A stretch of DNA of 29,258 bases, from IMG/VR virus record IMGVR_UViG_3300006749_000073, positions 1-29,258 of that record; one strand, 5' to 3'. Of the stretch, positions 16,907-25,709 are shown piece after piece. The notes beneath the pieces are model-generated. The model saw only the letters and a program-made list of their open reading frames with translations. It had not been told where the DNA came from and did no database searches. The DNA comes from a virus. Each line of letters opens with the position of its first letter. The first letter of the stretch is position 1. A program made the translations under genes and the position numbers.

Positions 16907-19001
16907 ATATGAGGACTATGCTATCTCAATTTGTCCCAACGGTACGCAAGGTGAAAGTATTGAACTTGGTGGGCTACTCATTATTCTTCCCGCTCAGCCT
17001 CCCAAGAAACAAATTGCAGGACATGCAAAGTCAAAGCGCCTGCAATTGTGGGAAAGGATTGATATGCCTGAGGAGCTGTCTAGGATTAAGTCTATGGATG
17101 AGTGGGCAGAAATGCCAAGGGAGTTTAGAGAAAAGTTTCGTCCGTATATCGAAGAGGAGTTTCGCCGTAGGCGTGAGGGCTTTTGGTTCTATAACAACGG
17201 TGTCGCTACGTATATTACGGGCAGGCACTATATGATGCTGCAATGGACCAAGATGGACATAGGCTATCCATCTTACCTTGCCTTCCAACGTGATATATTT
17301 ATACACCTCGCTGCGTGCGAGTCTGATCCGCGTTGCATTGGTCAGCTGTATACTAAGTGTCGTCGTTCTGGATATACCAATATCTGTTCTTCAGTTTTAG
17401 TTGATGAAGCAACTCAGATTAAAGAAAAGCTTCTAGGCATTCAATCAAAAACAGGTAAGGACGCGCAAGAAAACATCTTTATGAAGAAGGTGGTGTATAT
17501 GTTCAGGAGCTATCCTTTCTTTTTTAAACCCATTCAAGACGGTACTACGAACCCTCGAATGGAGCTTGCCTTTCGAGAACCATCTAAAAGAATTACGAAA
17601 AAGAATAAGACATCACAGAATGGTGAGGCGTTGAATACAGTGATCAACTGGAAAAACACCACCAACAATGCATATGATGGTGAGAAGCTACATCTGTTGT
17701 ATCTTGATGAGGCTGGCAAATGGGAAAAACCTACGGATATAAGGGACGCCTGGAGGATTCAAAGAACCTGCTTGATCGTAGGGCGGAAAATCGTAGGAAA
17801 AGCAATGGTGGGAAGCACCGTAAATCCAATGGACAAAGGGGGGAAGGAATACAAAGATTTGTGGAGCGATTCAAACCCAGTGGAGAGAAACAAGAATGGG
17901 AGGACTAGGTCTGGATTATACAGGCTATTTATTCCAGCTTTTGAATCACTAGAGGGGTTTTTTGATTTGTACGGAGAGCCTGTAGTTAACGATCCTGACT
18001 CTCCTGTTGAGGGGATTGATGGAGAGGAAATATATACTGGATCAAAGTCTTACCTCAAGAACGAAAGGCAGGGACTTATGGAAGACCCCTCAGAACTTAA
18101 CGAGGTTATCAGGCAGTTTCCCTTTACTACAGACGAAGCATTTAGAGACAGCGTCCAAAGTACCTTGTTTAACATCACTAAGATTTATGAGCAGGTACAA
18201 TACAATGATGACTTGTATCCAAATCCAGTGGTCGTAGGAAACTTCTATTGGAAGAATGGAGATCAAGACACAGAGATTGCGTTCAAGCCTGACCCCAACG
18301 GTAGATTTCATATTGGGTGGATGCCGCCTCCAGAGATGCGGAATCAAAAAAAGTTTGACAGAAACAAACGAGTTGCACCAAATTCAAACATAGGTGTTGG
18401 TGGTGTTGACTCTTATGATCTTGATGCAACAGTAGACGGCAGAGGATCTAAGGGGGCAATGCACATGTTTAACAAGTTCAACATGCATCACCCATCAAAC
18501 ATGTTTGTTCTAGAGTATGCTTCTCGCCCACCGTTAGCCAAGATTTTCTACGAGGATTGCTTAATGGCATCTGTGTTTTACGGATATCCTTTGTTAATTG
18601 AAAACAATAAGTACGGCATCGCAAGATACTTTGAATCAAGGGGTTATGATGGGTATCTATTGGATAGACCTAAGCATTTGTCAAACAGTCCTGGTGCTCA
18701 AAAAGTGAAGACAAAAGGAATCCCCTCCAACTCACAGGATGTTATTCACGCTCATGCTCAGTCTATAGAAGCATACATACACGATCATGTAGGAATAAAT
18801 CATGATAGTGGTGAATATGGTAAAATGTATTTCAATAGAACCTTGGAGGATTGGATTGGATTTAAAATCGACAATCGAACCAAGTACGACCTTAGTATAA
18901 GCTCTGGGCTGTGTTTGTTAGCAGCACAAAAAGAAAAAACAAAACCTAAATCTAGCTTCCAAGAGAAGAGGTTTTTTCGCAGATATAACGTAACTCGTTG
19001 A
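16887..19001 (+). CDS. terL: Terminase large subunit
   Basis: A 704-residue packaging motor. The ATPase region has a P-loop-like segment YTKCRRSGYTN at 155-165 and Walker B LLYLDEAG with D274 and E275, followed by a coupling motif near GSTVNPMDKGG. The nuclease half contains VDSYDLDATVDG with D508 and D511/D513 as metal-ligand candidates, and PLLIENNKYG further on. It translocates DNA into the prohead and cuts it. The P-loop lacks the usual GKT lysine; K157 may substitute, as in other terminases with displaced basic residues. Its start overlaps the small basic gene. Confidence 0.95.
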   Translation: MLVKDDKYEDYAISICPNGTQGESIELGGLLIILPAQPPKKQIAGHAKSKRLQLWERIDMPEELSRIKSMDEWAEMPREFREKFRPYIEEEFRRRREGFWFYNNGVATYITGRHYMMLQWTKMDIGYPSYLAFQRDIFIHLAACESDPRCIGQLYTKCRRSGYTNICSSVLVDEATQIKEKLLGIQSKTGKDAQENIFMKKVVYMFRSYPFFFKPIQDGTTNPRMELAFREPSKRITKKNKTSQNGEALNTVINWKNTTNNAYDGEKLHLLYLDEAGKWEKPTDIRDAWRIQRTCLIVGRKIVGKAMVGSTVNPMDKGGKEYKDLWSDSNPVERNKNGRTRSGLYRLFIPAFESLEGFFDLYGEPVVNDPDSPVEGIDGEEIYTGSKSYLKNERQGLMEDPSELNEVIRQFPFTTDEAFRDSVQSTLFNITKIYEQVQYNDDLYPNPVVVGNFYWKNGDQDTEIAFKPDPNGRFHIGWMPPPEMRNQKKFDRNKRVAPNSNIGVGGVDSYDLDATVDGRGSKGAMHMFNKFNMHHPSNMFVLEYASRPPLAKIFYEDCLMASVFYGYPLLIENNKYGIARYFESRGYDGYLLDRPKHLSNSPGAQKVKTKGIPSNSQDVIHAHAQSIEAYIHDHVGINHDSGEYGKMYFNRTLEDWIGFKIDNRTKYDLSISSGLCLLAAQKEKTKPKSSFQEKRFFRRYNVTR

Positions 19002-19006
19002 TTACT

Positions 19007-19014
19007 TATATTTG
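19007..19014 (+). promoter_or_regulatory. TATATTTG -7 box before the portal gene
   Basis: TATATTTG lies 27 bases before the portal ATG, giving a leader of roughly 25 nt. No TTG is seen at the usual distance. The box contains a TTG that could be mistaken for a start codon. Confidence 0.55.
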
Positions 19015-19041
19015 CAAAAGGTAAAATGGAATCCCTATCTA

Positions 19042-21477
19042 ATGCAGGACACAAAAGGTACGAGTAAAGGGTTCCCAAATCCTCTTGCCTCCCCAGAAGA
19101 AAAAGCGTCAAAAGCTTACGGCACTCAATATGCAAAAGCTATTGATTCGCAGTGGGGAAGGATGACGGATGTTGGGAGTCTTGTAGGGAAAAGAAATAGA
19201 ATATTTGCCAGAAGCAGAGACTATGCTATTGGCACACAGGACACAAATATCTACAAGCAGCTACTTAACAGTCTTGACCCCAACGGTGGAGACGGAAGCT
19301 TGATGAATCTTGATTATACGCCAGTACCTATTCTGCCTAAGTTTGTTCGTATTGTAGCCAACAAGATTCTTGCAAAGAAGATGTATCCCAACCTAGAGGC
19401 CGTTGACCCTCTGTCTACATCTCAAAAAAACCAGAACAAAAGATTTCTGAAGTCTCAGGTTGCTAACAAAGATTTGTTGATGCAATTCAAAGAGCAGACT
19501 GGTCAGTCTTTGGGACAAGATCCTGAAACCTTGCCTGATTCAGCTGAAGAGGTTGATATTCTGTACGGAGACAACATTAAGACAGGAGGGGAGATATCTG
19601 CTCAGCTTGCAACAAATCTCACTCTTGAGTGGAATCAGTTTGATGATTCTGTTTTTAGAAGATCTGTAAACGACCTGGTTGCATTAGGTATGGCAGTTGT
19701 TAAAAGGTCAAATGACCCAAACATTGGCATCAAAACAGACTATGTAGATCCCTCTTTGTTTATACATAGCTATACAGAAGACCCAGGTTTTAATGATCTA
19801 ACTTACGCGGGTCACATTAAAAAAGTCTCTATTGCTGAATTGCGTAGACTAGCAGGTGATGAGCTTTCTGAAGAAGATCTAGATAAGATTGCCAACAAGG
19901 TTAAAGGCACCAATGGCAACAACGCCAACAAATACAGCACAAAAAAATACGATCAAGACTTGAATACCATGACATACGGTTATGATGAATATACCGTCAA
20001 TGTTTTGGACTTTGAGTTTTTGACTGTTGAGACCATGCACTTTGAAGAGAAAGAAAATCGCTACGGCAATTCTAATTTTTTCTACAAGGGATTTTCTTAC
20101 AAAGCACCTAAGGGATCTGTCTATGAAAGACGTCCCCAGTGTATGGATATACAGGTTGTTTACCAAGGCAGCTATATTGTTGATTGTGGCATGCTGTATG
20201 GGTATGGCAAAAAGAAAAACATTCCCAAGACAATTCACGACTTGTCTAAAGCCACGTTGTCATACTCAGTTTCTGCAGTGAATCTGAAGGATATGATGCC
20301 TAAGTCCATGGTGGATAGCTGCACTGGTTTTGCTGACATGCTTCAGCTCACTCACTTGAAGATTCAGCAGGCAATTGCAAAAGCAAAGCCAGATGGATTG
20401 GTGATTGATATTGAGGGGCTGGAGAATGTACAGCTTGGAAAAGGAGGGGAGCTTCAGCCACTTGATCTTCATGATATCTATGAACAGACTGGTGTATTCT
20501 ACTACAGAAGTAAGAATCCAGAGGGGGGATTCCAGAACCCTCCTGTTCGAGAGATTGGCAACAGCATTAGAAACATCAATGAGTTGATTGGATTGTACAA
20601 TCACTACTTGAGGATGATTCGCGATACAACTGGTGTCAATGAGGCTGTTGATGCCTCAACACCTAAAGGCGATGCTCTTGTGGGTGTGCAACAGCAAGCT
20701 ATTCAGGCAAGCAACAATGCAACATATGACATTACCAATGCTTCTTTAATACTCTTCAAAAAAGTTTGTCAAGACATTATCAAGTGCATTCAGATTTTGC
20801 CAGAAGAGTCTGTAATCTACGGAGCATACAAGAGGTCTTTAGGTGACGAAAACATGGACGCCTTGTCTTCATTTGCAGAGTTGCCTATGTACAACTTTGG
20901 GGTTCTTGTCACAAAAGACATGGAGGATAAAGACAAAGCTTATTTGGAGCAGAATATTCAGATGGCTTTGCAACAAAAAGAAATTGATCTTGAAGACGCT
21001 ATTGCTGTACGAGGGCTTACGGATGTAAATCAAGCTGAGAGACTTCTCATTGTAAAACGTAAGAAGAGAATGCAAAGAGTTTCAGCGATGGCTGAGCAAA
21101 ATTCTCAGCGTCAAAAACAAGAGGCTCTTCAAGCGGCTCAAGCAGCTTCTCAGCTCAAGCTTCAAGAAGCTCAGGTAGAAGCTCAGCTTGATATGGAAAA
21201 GATGAAGCTGAAGAACGAGATGGAGACTTCGCTTGAGACAATGAGGCATCAGTTTAGGCAAGAGATTGAAATGATCAAAGCCAAAGCTACTCTTGGGTTT
21301 AGAGAAGAGGATCAAGCGTTTAGAGAGAAGCTTGAAGTTCTTAAAGAGGATAGAAAAGATGATCGCCTTGAATCTCAAACAGCGGATCAGAGCAAGCTTA
21401 TATCTCAAAGACAAGGCAAGAGAGAGGAGGTTGCAAAAGAGACAAAAGGATTGGTAGATAAAATATTTGAAGACTGA
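19042..21477 (+). CDS. Portal protein (811 aa)
   Basis: Large protein with a portal-type layout. The helical N-terminal part (NIYKQLLNSLDPNGG, then PKFVRIVANKILAKKM) leads into a wing-like mixed region and a stem-like region near QTGVFYYRSKNPEGG and NSIRNINELIGLYNHYLRMI. The last ~135 residues are a Gln/Lys/Glu-rich coiled coil (EALQAAQAASQLKLQEAQ). Portals form the ring through which terminase pumps DNA. The ATG at 19042 is chosen over a TTG at 19012, which lies inside a promoter box. The 811-residue length is near the upper end for portals, mainly because of the coiled-coil tail. It overlaps the next gene by one base. Confidence 0.9.
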   Translation: MQDTKGTSKGFPNPLASPEEKASKAYGTQYAKAIDSQWGRMTDVGSLVGKRNRIFARSRDYAIGTQDTNIYKQLLNSLDPNGGDGSLMNLDYTPVPILPKFVRIVANKILAKKMYPNLEAVDPLSTSQKNQNKRFLKSQVANKDLLMQFKEQTGQSLGQDPETLPDSAEEVDILYGDNIKTGGEISAQLATNLTLEWNQFDDSVFRRSVNDLVALGMAVVKRSNDPNIGIKTDYVDPSLFIHSYTEDPGFNDLTYAGHIKKVSIAELRRLAGDELSEEDLDKIANKVKGTNGNNANKYSTKKYDQDLNTMTYGYDEYTVNVLDFEFLTVETMHFEEKENRYGNSNFFYKGFSYKAPKGSVYERRPQCMDIQVVYQGSYIVDCGMLYGYGKKKNIPKTIHDLSKATLSYSVSAVNLKDMMPKSMVDSCTGFADMLQLTHLKIQQAIAKAKPDGLVIDIEGLENVQLGKGGELQPLDLHDIYEQTGVFYYRSKNPEGGFQNPPVREIGNSIRNINELIGLYNHYLRMIRDTTGVNEAVDASTPKGDALVGVQQQAIQASNNATYDITNASLILFKKVCQDIIKCIQILPEESVIYGAYKRSLGDENMDALSSFAELPMYNFGVLVTKDMEDKDKAYLEQNIQMALQQKEIDLEDAIAVRGLTDVNQAERLLIVKRKKRMQRVSAMAEQNSQRQKQEALQAAQAASQLKLQEAQVEAQLDMEKMKLKNEMETSLETMRHQFRQEIEMIKAKATLGFREEDQAFREKLEVLKEDRKDDRLESQTADQSKLISQRQGKREEVAKETKGLVDKIFED

Positions 21478-21926
21478 TGGCTGAAACAGCAAACTTTGAC
21501 ACAACAGAAGAGCTGAACATCGTCTGTAGAGAGGGCGACACCTTTTCTATGACAGTTAATCTCAAGGATTCTAATGGCACAGGTCTAACGCTAGTGACTG
21601 ACGAGTATGTTTTTTACATGCAGGTTAAGTCAATAACTCGTGTTGGAGACAAGAGATCTGGTAGACAAAGGGAAAACGTTGTCCTTCAAACGCCAAGCAT
21701 TGCTAAGGGGCGAGATACAGATGTTAGAATATTTGAATCACCAACCCTGGACAACAGTGGTAACGTAACCATTGAGGCTTCTGCAGAAACCATGAGCCTA
21801 ATTGCACCTGGATCATACGTATATGATTTGAAGTATGTCAAACCAAGCTCTACTGGACTTGACACTCACAAAGGAGTATTAAGAGGCTCTTTTGTAATTA
21901 ACTCACAGGTAACTGATGCATTCTAA
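21477..21926 (+). CDS. Fibre-adaptor-like beta protein (149 aa)
   Basis: A 149-residue protein with an N-terminal FDTTEELNIVCREGDTFSM, a beta-sandwich-like core, and APGSYVYDLKYVKPS near the end. REGDTFxMxVxL...YVFYMQV...SYVYDLKY is reminiscent of the N-terminal domains of baseplate or fibre-anchoring proteins such as BppU in other phages. It sits between the portal and the collagen-like fibre and overlaps both by one base (TGATG, TAATG). An adaptor linking fibre to virion is plausible but inferred. Confidence 0.7.
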   Translation: MAETANFDTTEELNIVCREGDTFSMTVNLKDSNGTGLTLVTDEYVFYMQVKSITRVGDKRSGRQRENVVLQTPSIAKGRDTDVRIFESPTLDNSGNVTIEASAETMSLIAPGSYVYDLKYVKPSSTGLDTHKGVLRGSFVINSQVTDAF

Positions 21927-23563
21927 TGTCTGTATCTGTAAGCACAACAGCTGCCAACAAAGTTAGCGTTAGCGTAGATGGAGCTACGCAGCTGTCATTT
22001 ACGACACAAGAATCTTCTGTATCCGTAACTGAGGCTGCTGATATATCCGTTACTGTCACTGAGAAAGGGCCAAAGGGGGATGCTGGTGCGACAGGTGCTC
22101 AGGGCCCTACAGGTGCCACAGGTCCAGCTGGTGCTGACGGAAAGTCTTATACTGTATCATGTGTCGATGGCGACAACAGTGATGAGGAGAAGATTAGACT
22201 CACAGACAATGACGGCACAACGGACGACGTAGTTCTAGAAGCAGGAACTGGACTTTCTATTGCCAGGTCTGGTGATAAGATCACATTCACCAACACAATC
22301 ACTGACACTGACACAGTCTTGACTTCTGAGCAGGTTCAGGATATTGTGGGGGCCATGTTTAGCGGCAACACAGAGACAAGGATATCAGCTACTTACCAAG
22401 ACGGTGACGGAAACATTGACTTGGTTGTCGATGATATGACTGCTGACACGCAGCTTACTACAGAGCAAGTTCAGGACATTGTAGGCGCTATGTTTAGCGG
22501 GAACACGGAGACTCGCATTGCAGCTACTTATCAAGATGGCGATGGAAACATTGACCTAGTTGTTGATGACATGACCGCGAATGACAACACTACATACGGT
22601 GTGTCTTGCGTGGATGGAGACAACAGTGACGAAGAAAAAATACGCCTTACAGACAGCAGTGGAGGAACAGATGATGTAGTTCTAGAGGCGGGGACTGGGT
22701 TGTCTATTGCTAGAGCTGGAGATAAGATCACCTTTACGAATACAGTCAGCGACACAAACACTCAACTGAGCACTGAAGAAGTTCAGGATATTGCTGGGCC
22801 GCTTGTTGCAACAGGAGGCACGAAGACAAACATTGCTGTCACCTATGATGACGCCAGCGGCAATATGGATTTCGTTGTTGCCTCAGATTTGAGCACCACA
22901 GGTAATGCTGGGACAGCTACGGCGCTTGCCACTGCAAGGGCTATTAACGGGGTGGACTTTGACGGTACCGCACCTATTACCGTGACTGCGGCTGGATCTA
23001 CTTTGTCTGATACCGTTACTGTGGCCAAGGGGGGTACTGGGGCTACTAGCTTGACTTCTGATTCTGTTCTTACGGGTGCGGGCACAAGTGCTGTTGTAGC
23101 TGAAGCTAACCTTACGTTTGACGGCAGCATACTGACTGTGACTGGTCAAAGAAAAATACCATCTACAACCAGCAGTTCTCAGTATTACGGAGATGTAGTG
23201 ACTTTTGGTAGCGGGCCCGCTGGTGATGATGGGGACATTGAGGAAGGAAAGCTTTACTATTTAGACTCTTCTCAGCAGTGGGAGCAAACTAATGCAAATG
23301 CCGCATCAACAGCTACGGGCATGATTGCTATTGCAGTGGTTGATGATAATGCAAGGTATCTTGTAAAAGGATTGGCTAGACATTCTAGTTGGTCTGGTTT
23401 TACAACTGGAGATATTTTGTATGTGTCAGGAACAGCAGGAGAGATAACAAAGACAGCGCCTACTGGAAGCGCTGACATCGTTAGAATTGTAGGCTACTGC
23501 ACAAATGGTGGCACCAGGGAGATATATTTTGATCCGTCAAAAGACTGGGTTGAGTTGTCATGA
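21926..23563 (+). CDS. Collagen-containing tail fibre protein (545 aa)
   Basis: N-terminal beta segment (1-48), then a Gly-X-Y collagen-like stretch (about 49-74, GPKGDAGATGAQGPTGATGP) that trimerises as in other phage fibres. It continues with duplicated modules. Module A (VSCVDGDNSDEEKIRL...GTGLSIARxGDKITFTNT) occurs twice, and module B (VQDIVGAMFSGNTETRI...YQDGDGNIDLVVDDM) occurs twice with a third degenerate copy. The last ~170 residues contain an AKGGTGATS linker and a small beta domain ending in REIYFDPSKDWVELS. It likely projects from the virion and binds the host surface. It overlaps the next gene by 4 bases. Confidence 0.9.
   Translation: MSVSVSTTAANKVSVSVDGATQLSFTTQESSVSVTEAADISVTVTEKGPKGDAGATGAQGPTGATGPAGADGKSYTVSCVDGDNSDEEKIRLTDNDGTTDDVVLEAGTGLSIARSGDKITFTNTITDTDTVLTSEQVQDIVGAMFSGNTETRISATYQDGDGNIDLVVDDMTADTQLTTEQVQDIVGAMFSGNTETRIAATYQDGDGNIDLVVDDMTANDNTTYGVSCVDGDNSDEEKIRLTDSSGGTDDVVLEAGTGLSIARAGDKITFTNTVSDTNTQLSTEEVQDIAGPLVATGGTKTNIAVTYDDASGNMDFVVASDLSTTGNAGTATALATARAINGVDFDGTAPITVTAAGSTLSDTVTVAKGGTGATSLTSDSVLTGAGTSAVVAEANLTFDGSILTVTGQRKIPSTTSSSQYYGDVVTFGSGPAGDDGDIEEGKLYYLDSSQQWEQTNANAASTATGMIAIAVVDDNARYLVKGLARHSSWSGFTTGDILYVSGTAGEITKTAPTGSADIVRIVGYCTNGGTREIYFDPSKDWVELS
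22148..22302 (+). repeat. Fibre module A, copy 1
   Basis: About 52 codons almost identical in protein to 22595-22749 but clearly different in DNA, mostly at third codon positions. Confidence 0.8.
22331..22444 (+). repeat. Fibre module B, copy 1
   Basis: 38 codons nearly identical in protein to 22466-22579, again with mostly synonymous DNA differences. A third, degenerate copy is at about 22778-22880. Confidence 0.8.
22466..22579 (+). repeat. Fibre module B, copy 2
   Basis: Second copy of module B, 45 codons after the first. Confidence 0.8.
22595..22749 (+). repeat. Fibre module A, copy 2
   Basis: Second copy of module A, 149 codons after the first. Confidence 0.8.
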
Positions 23564-24516
23564 GCATAAGTAAGCTTTCAGGAGTTTCTTACAGCTCTAT
23601 CAATAAGATTTCTGGGGTGGCAAAGTCTGGGGTGGCGAAGGTCAAAGGAGCTACTGTGCCTTCTTCATTCGCAAACACCAAGTCCCTCTTCACTGACGGT
23701 GTCAACGACTTTTTTGAGATAAGTTTATCTTCAGATATTATACCTCGTGCTCAGGGGTCTGTGTCTTGTTGGGTCAACATTGATTCATCCAATACATCTA
23801 CAAAAGTTTTTTGGACAATTTTTGATTCGAGTGAACTGGCTAAGGGTAGAATGGATTTGATTTATTTCAACACCAGTGGGTCAAATGTTTTTGGTCTTGT
23901 GGGGCTTTACAGAGAAAACTCAATGAGTGGGAGTTTTGGCACTAGACAATGCGCTGCAAAAACAGCGGCTTCTCATCACGGGGCTCCTTTCAATAGAATT
24001 GCAAGTGACTATGGGTCATTTGGCTCAGCTTCAGACAGCATATACAATGCCAACGATATGAAAGGAAACTGGCATCACGTTGTGTACACTTGGGATACAT
24101 CAGACACCTATGCGTACAGTGGCACAACACACACTGGTGTCATGAAATTGTACTTTGATGGGACGTTGGTTAATTTTGGTCAAAGCACAGTAGCCAGCCA
24201 TAATGGTACAGGTACTGCTGCGGGTCTTACTGTTGTTGCGGCAGACGTAGTTTTTGACACTATAAGAATTGGTGCAAATAGAGGTGGAGGCCAAGCAATG
24301 GACTTGTTGACAGACGAATGGGCTTTGTTTGACAAAGTTCTGAGCGCCAGCGAAGTAACAAACATTTACAATTCTGGCGCACCTGGTGATCTTTCAGGAG
24401 AGTCTGATCTGATTGGATGGTGGAGATTTGAAGACAACACAAACGACTCTTCATCAAACTCTAACTCTGGCACTCTTACAAACGGGGCCACCTATAACGC
24501 TAGTGTTCCATCATGA
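23560..24516 (+). CDS. LamG/concanavalin-like lectin protein (318 aa)
   Basis: A 318-residue beta-sandwich protein with the typical LamG/pentraxin-like landmarks: a first strand around DGVNDFFEISLSS, then GSVSCWVNIDSS, a tryptophan segment GNWHHVVYTWD, MKLYFDGTLV, a strand run IRIGANRGGGQA, DEWALFDKVLSASEV and YNSGAPGDL near the end. This fold commonly binds glycans, so the protein is a good candidate for host recognition, probably as part of the fibre assembly begun by the preceding gene, with which it overlaps by 4 bases. The N-terminal ~45 residues (KLSGVSYSSINKISGV) probably attach it to the fibre. Confidence 0.9.
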   Translation: MSISKLSGVSYSSINKISGVAKSGVAKVKGATVPSSFANTKSLFTDGVNDFFEISLSSDIIPRAQGSVSCWVNIDSSNTSTKVFWTIFDSSELAKGRMDLIYFNTSGSNVFGLVGLYRENSMSGSFGTRQCAAKTAASHHGAPFNRIASDYGSFGSASDSIYNANDMKGNWHHVVYTWDTSDTYAYSGTTHTGVMKLYFDGTLVNFGQSTVASHNGTGTAAGLTVVAADVVFDTIRIGANRGGGQAMDLLTDEWALFDKVLSASEVTNIYNSGAPGDLSGESDLIGWWRFEDNTNDSSSNSNSGTLTNGATYNASVPS

Positions 24517-24746
24517 GTATGTATTGCATTGTTGATTCTTCTGAAGTTAGTGCTCTTGATTTCTCACAACTTCAAGACGACAGTATCGATGTGCTTCGAT
24601 ACAATTTAACCCGCACACAAGTTGTAGTGGAGTACGATGGCGCACGGCCTTCATTTCTTTCTGGCAAAACAGAATACACTCACTCTGAAATTTCAGCCAT
24701 CATAAACGACTATGATCAGGGCTGGAATGAGCAAGATCCAGAATGA
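24513..24746 (+). CDS. Acidic hypothetical protein (77 aa)
   Basis: A 77-residue acidic protein beginning MSMYCIVDSSEVSALDFSQL. It contains strand-like segments and a helix (SEISAIINDYDQGWNEQ). It starts in an ATGA overlap with the lectin gene, as expected for a partner or small accessory protein of the fibre. It ends just before a TATATTTG promoter box. Function unknown. Confidence 0.75.
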   Translation: MSMYCIVDSSEVSALDFSQLQDDSIDVLRYNLTRTQVVVEYDGARPSFLSGKTEYTHSEISAIINDYDQGWNEQDPE

Positions 24747-24747
24747 T

Positions 24748-24755
24748 TATATTTG
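24748..24755 (+). promoter_or_regulatory. TATATTTG -7 box, near-leaderless
   Basis: TATATTTG is followed by 4 bases and the ATG at 24760. No TTG at the usual upstream distance. The box lies just after the previous stop codon. Confidence 0.6.
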
Positions 24756-24759
24756 TAAT

Positions 24760-25065
24760 ATGCCTACGGTAAAAAGAAAAGGAAAGATGCCCAAGAAGTT
24801 CTCCGTCAAAAGCGGGGACAAGTCTGCATCTGGAGGATTGACAGCCAAGGGCGTTAAAAGATACAGAGCTGCAAACCCTGGCAGCAAATTAAAAACTGCT
24901 GTAACTACCAAGCCATCAAAGCTTAAGGCAGGTAGTAAGTCAGCCAAGCGTCGCAAATCTTTTTGCGCTAGAATGAAAGGGATGAAGAAGAGACTTACCA
25001 GTGCAAAGACTGCAAGAGATCCAAACTCACGCATCAATAAGGCACTTAGAAAATGGAATTGCTAA
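24760..25065 (+). CDS. Small basic conserved phage protein (101 aa)
   Basis: A 101-residue, very basic protein: MPTVKRKGKMPKKFSVKSGD, then SASGGLTAKGVKRYRAANPG, and ending SFCARMKGMKKRLTSAKTAR with a C-terminal KWNC. The SFCARMxGMKKRLTSAKTARDPNSRINxALRKWNC ending is familiar from marine phages and is conserved across unrelated viruses, though its function is unknown. The high charge suggests nucleic-acid binding. The start at 24760 follows a promoter box by only 4 bases. An earlier frame extension from 24712 crosses that box and is not preferred. Confidence 0.85.
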   Translation: MPTVKRKGKMPKKFSVKSGDKSASGGLTAKGVKRYRAANPGSKLKTAVTTKPSKLKAGSKSAKRRKSFCARMKGMKKRLTSAKTARDPNSRINKALRKWNC

Positions 25066-25256
25066 TGAATGCTGTAAAGAAAAATAAAGGAGGCAAGCTG
25101 TCAATCAGCAATAAAAAGGTTTCTGTCTCTCCCCCGTCTGGATATCACTGGATGGAGGATAGGGGTCGATACTTTCTTATGAAAGGCGAATACAAGCCAC
25201 ACCCTGGGGCTGTCGCAAAAGCTGAGTTCAAACTTGCAAATCATCCAAAGTCATGA
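25065..25256 (+). CDS. Basic hypothetical protein (63 aa)
   Basis: A 63-residue protein beginning MNAVKKNKGGKLSISNKKV, followed by GYHWMEDRGRYFLMKGEYKPHPG and a helical end. The YHWM...RYFLMKGEY segment recurs in short phage proteins. Its ATG overlaps the stop of the previous gene (TAATG), which is why it is preferred over an in-frame ATG four codons earlier. Probably co-translated within a cluster of small basic proteins. Function unknown. Confidence 0.75.
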   Translation: MNAVKKNKGGKLSISNKKVSVSPPSGYHWMEDRGRYFLMKGEYKPHPGAVAKAEFKLANHPKS

Positions 25257-25387
25257 AAACTAAAAAAGACGCTTGTTATCACAGAGTAAAGGCAGGAGAG
25301 AAGGTGTTCCCAAGTGCGTATGCCAGCGGAAGGATTGCTAAGTGCAGAAAGGTAGGGATTGAGAACTACGGCAAGAGCAAGAAGTAG
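25253..25387 (+). CDS. Small basic phage protein, DUF5872-like ending (44 aa)
   Basis: A 44-residue protein reading MKTKKDACYHRVKAGEKVF, then PSAYASGRIAKCRKVG and NYGKSKK. KDACYxxVKAxYKVFPSAYASGxIxKCR is a well-known small phage motif often annotated as DUF5872 or similar, with two conserved Cys. No function is established. It overlaps the preceding gene by 4 bases and is immediately followed by another gene of the same family style. Confidence 0.85.
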   Translation: MKTKKDACYHRVKAGEKVFPSAYASGRIAKCRKVGIENYGKSKK

Positions 25388-25705
25388 ATGCCACCAAACG
25401 TCAGAAAGACAAAAAAAGGTCTGGCTCTTAGGCGGTGGTTCAAAGAAAAGTGGAGAACACCAAAGGGCAAAAAAGGCTATAGCGGAAAGGACAGAACCTT
25501 TCGCCCTACTGTTCGTGTTTCAAAAGATACCCCATCAACCTGGAGTGAGTTGTCTCCCTCAGAAAGAGCTAGGGCTGCAAAAGAAAAAAGAGAGAAGGGT
25601 AGGGTGTCTCGATACAAAAGAAAAACAGAGAGACAGAATAAACGAAAGACTAGAAAAGCGGAGAGAAGAGCAGAGAGCGGCATGCGCGTAATCAAAAGTA
25701 GATAA
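25388..25705 (+). CDS. Basic DUF5872-like phage protein (105 aa)
   Basis: A 105-residue, Lys/Arg-rich protein: MPPNVRKTKKGLALRRWFKE, then KWRTPKGKKGYSGKDRTF and RPTVRVSKDTPSTWSELSPS, followed by a charged helical tail. The RRWFKEKW...RTFRPTxRVSxDTPxTWSELSPSE pattern matches the DUF5872-type small protein also found in other viruses and some cellular genomes; the role is unknown. Its ATG directly follows the stop of its 44-residue neighbour, suggesting they act together. Confidence 0.85.
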   Translation: MPPNVRKTKKGLALRRWFKEKWRTPKGKKGYSGKDRTFRPTVRVSKDTPSTWSELSPSERARAAKEKREKGRVSRYKRKTERQNKRKTRKAERRAESGMRVIKSR

Positions 25706-25709
25706 TACC

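Noticed and set aside
19012-19041. TTG start extending the portal by 10 residues
   Set aside because: The TTG is part of the TATATTTG promoter box, so the transcript would begin after it.
19026-19067. 13-codon ORF starting MESLSNAGHK upstream of the portal
   Set aside because: Too short to support; it overlaps the portal start in another frame. A leader peptide cannot be excluded but nothing favours it.
5559-23478. Numerous antisense ORFs opposite the large late genes
   Set aside because: They mirror the codon structure of the sense genes (Ser/Leu/Pro-rich shadows), lack starts linked to promoters, and show no family features.
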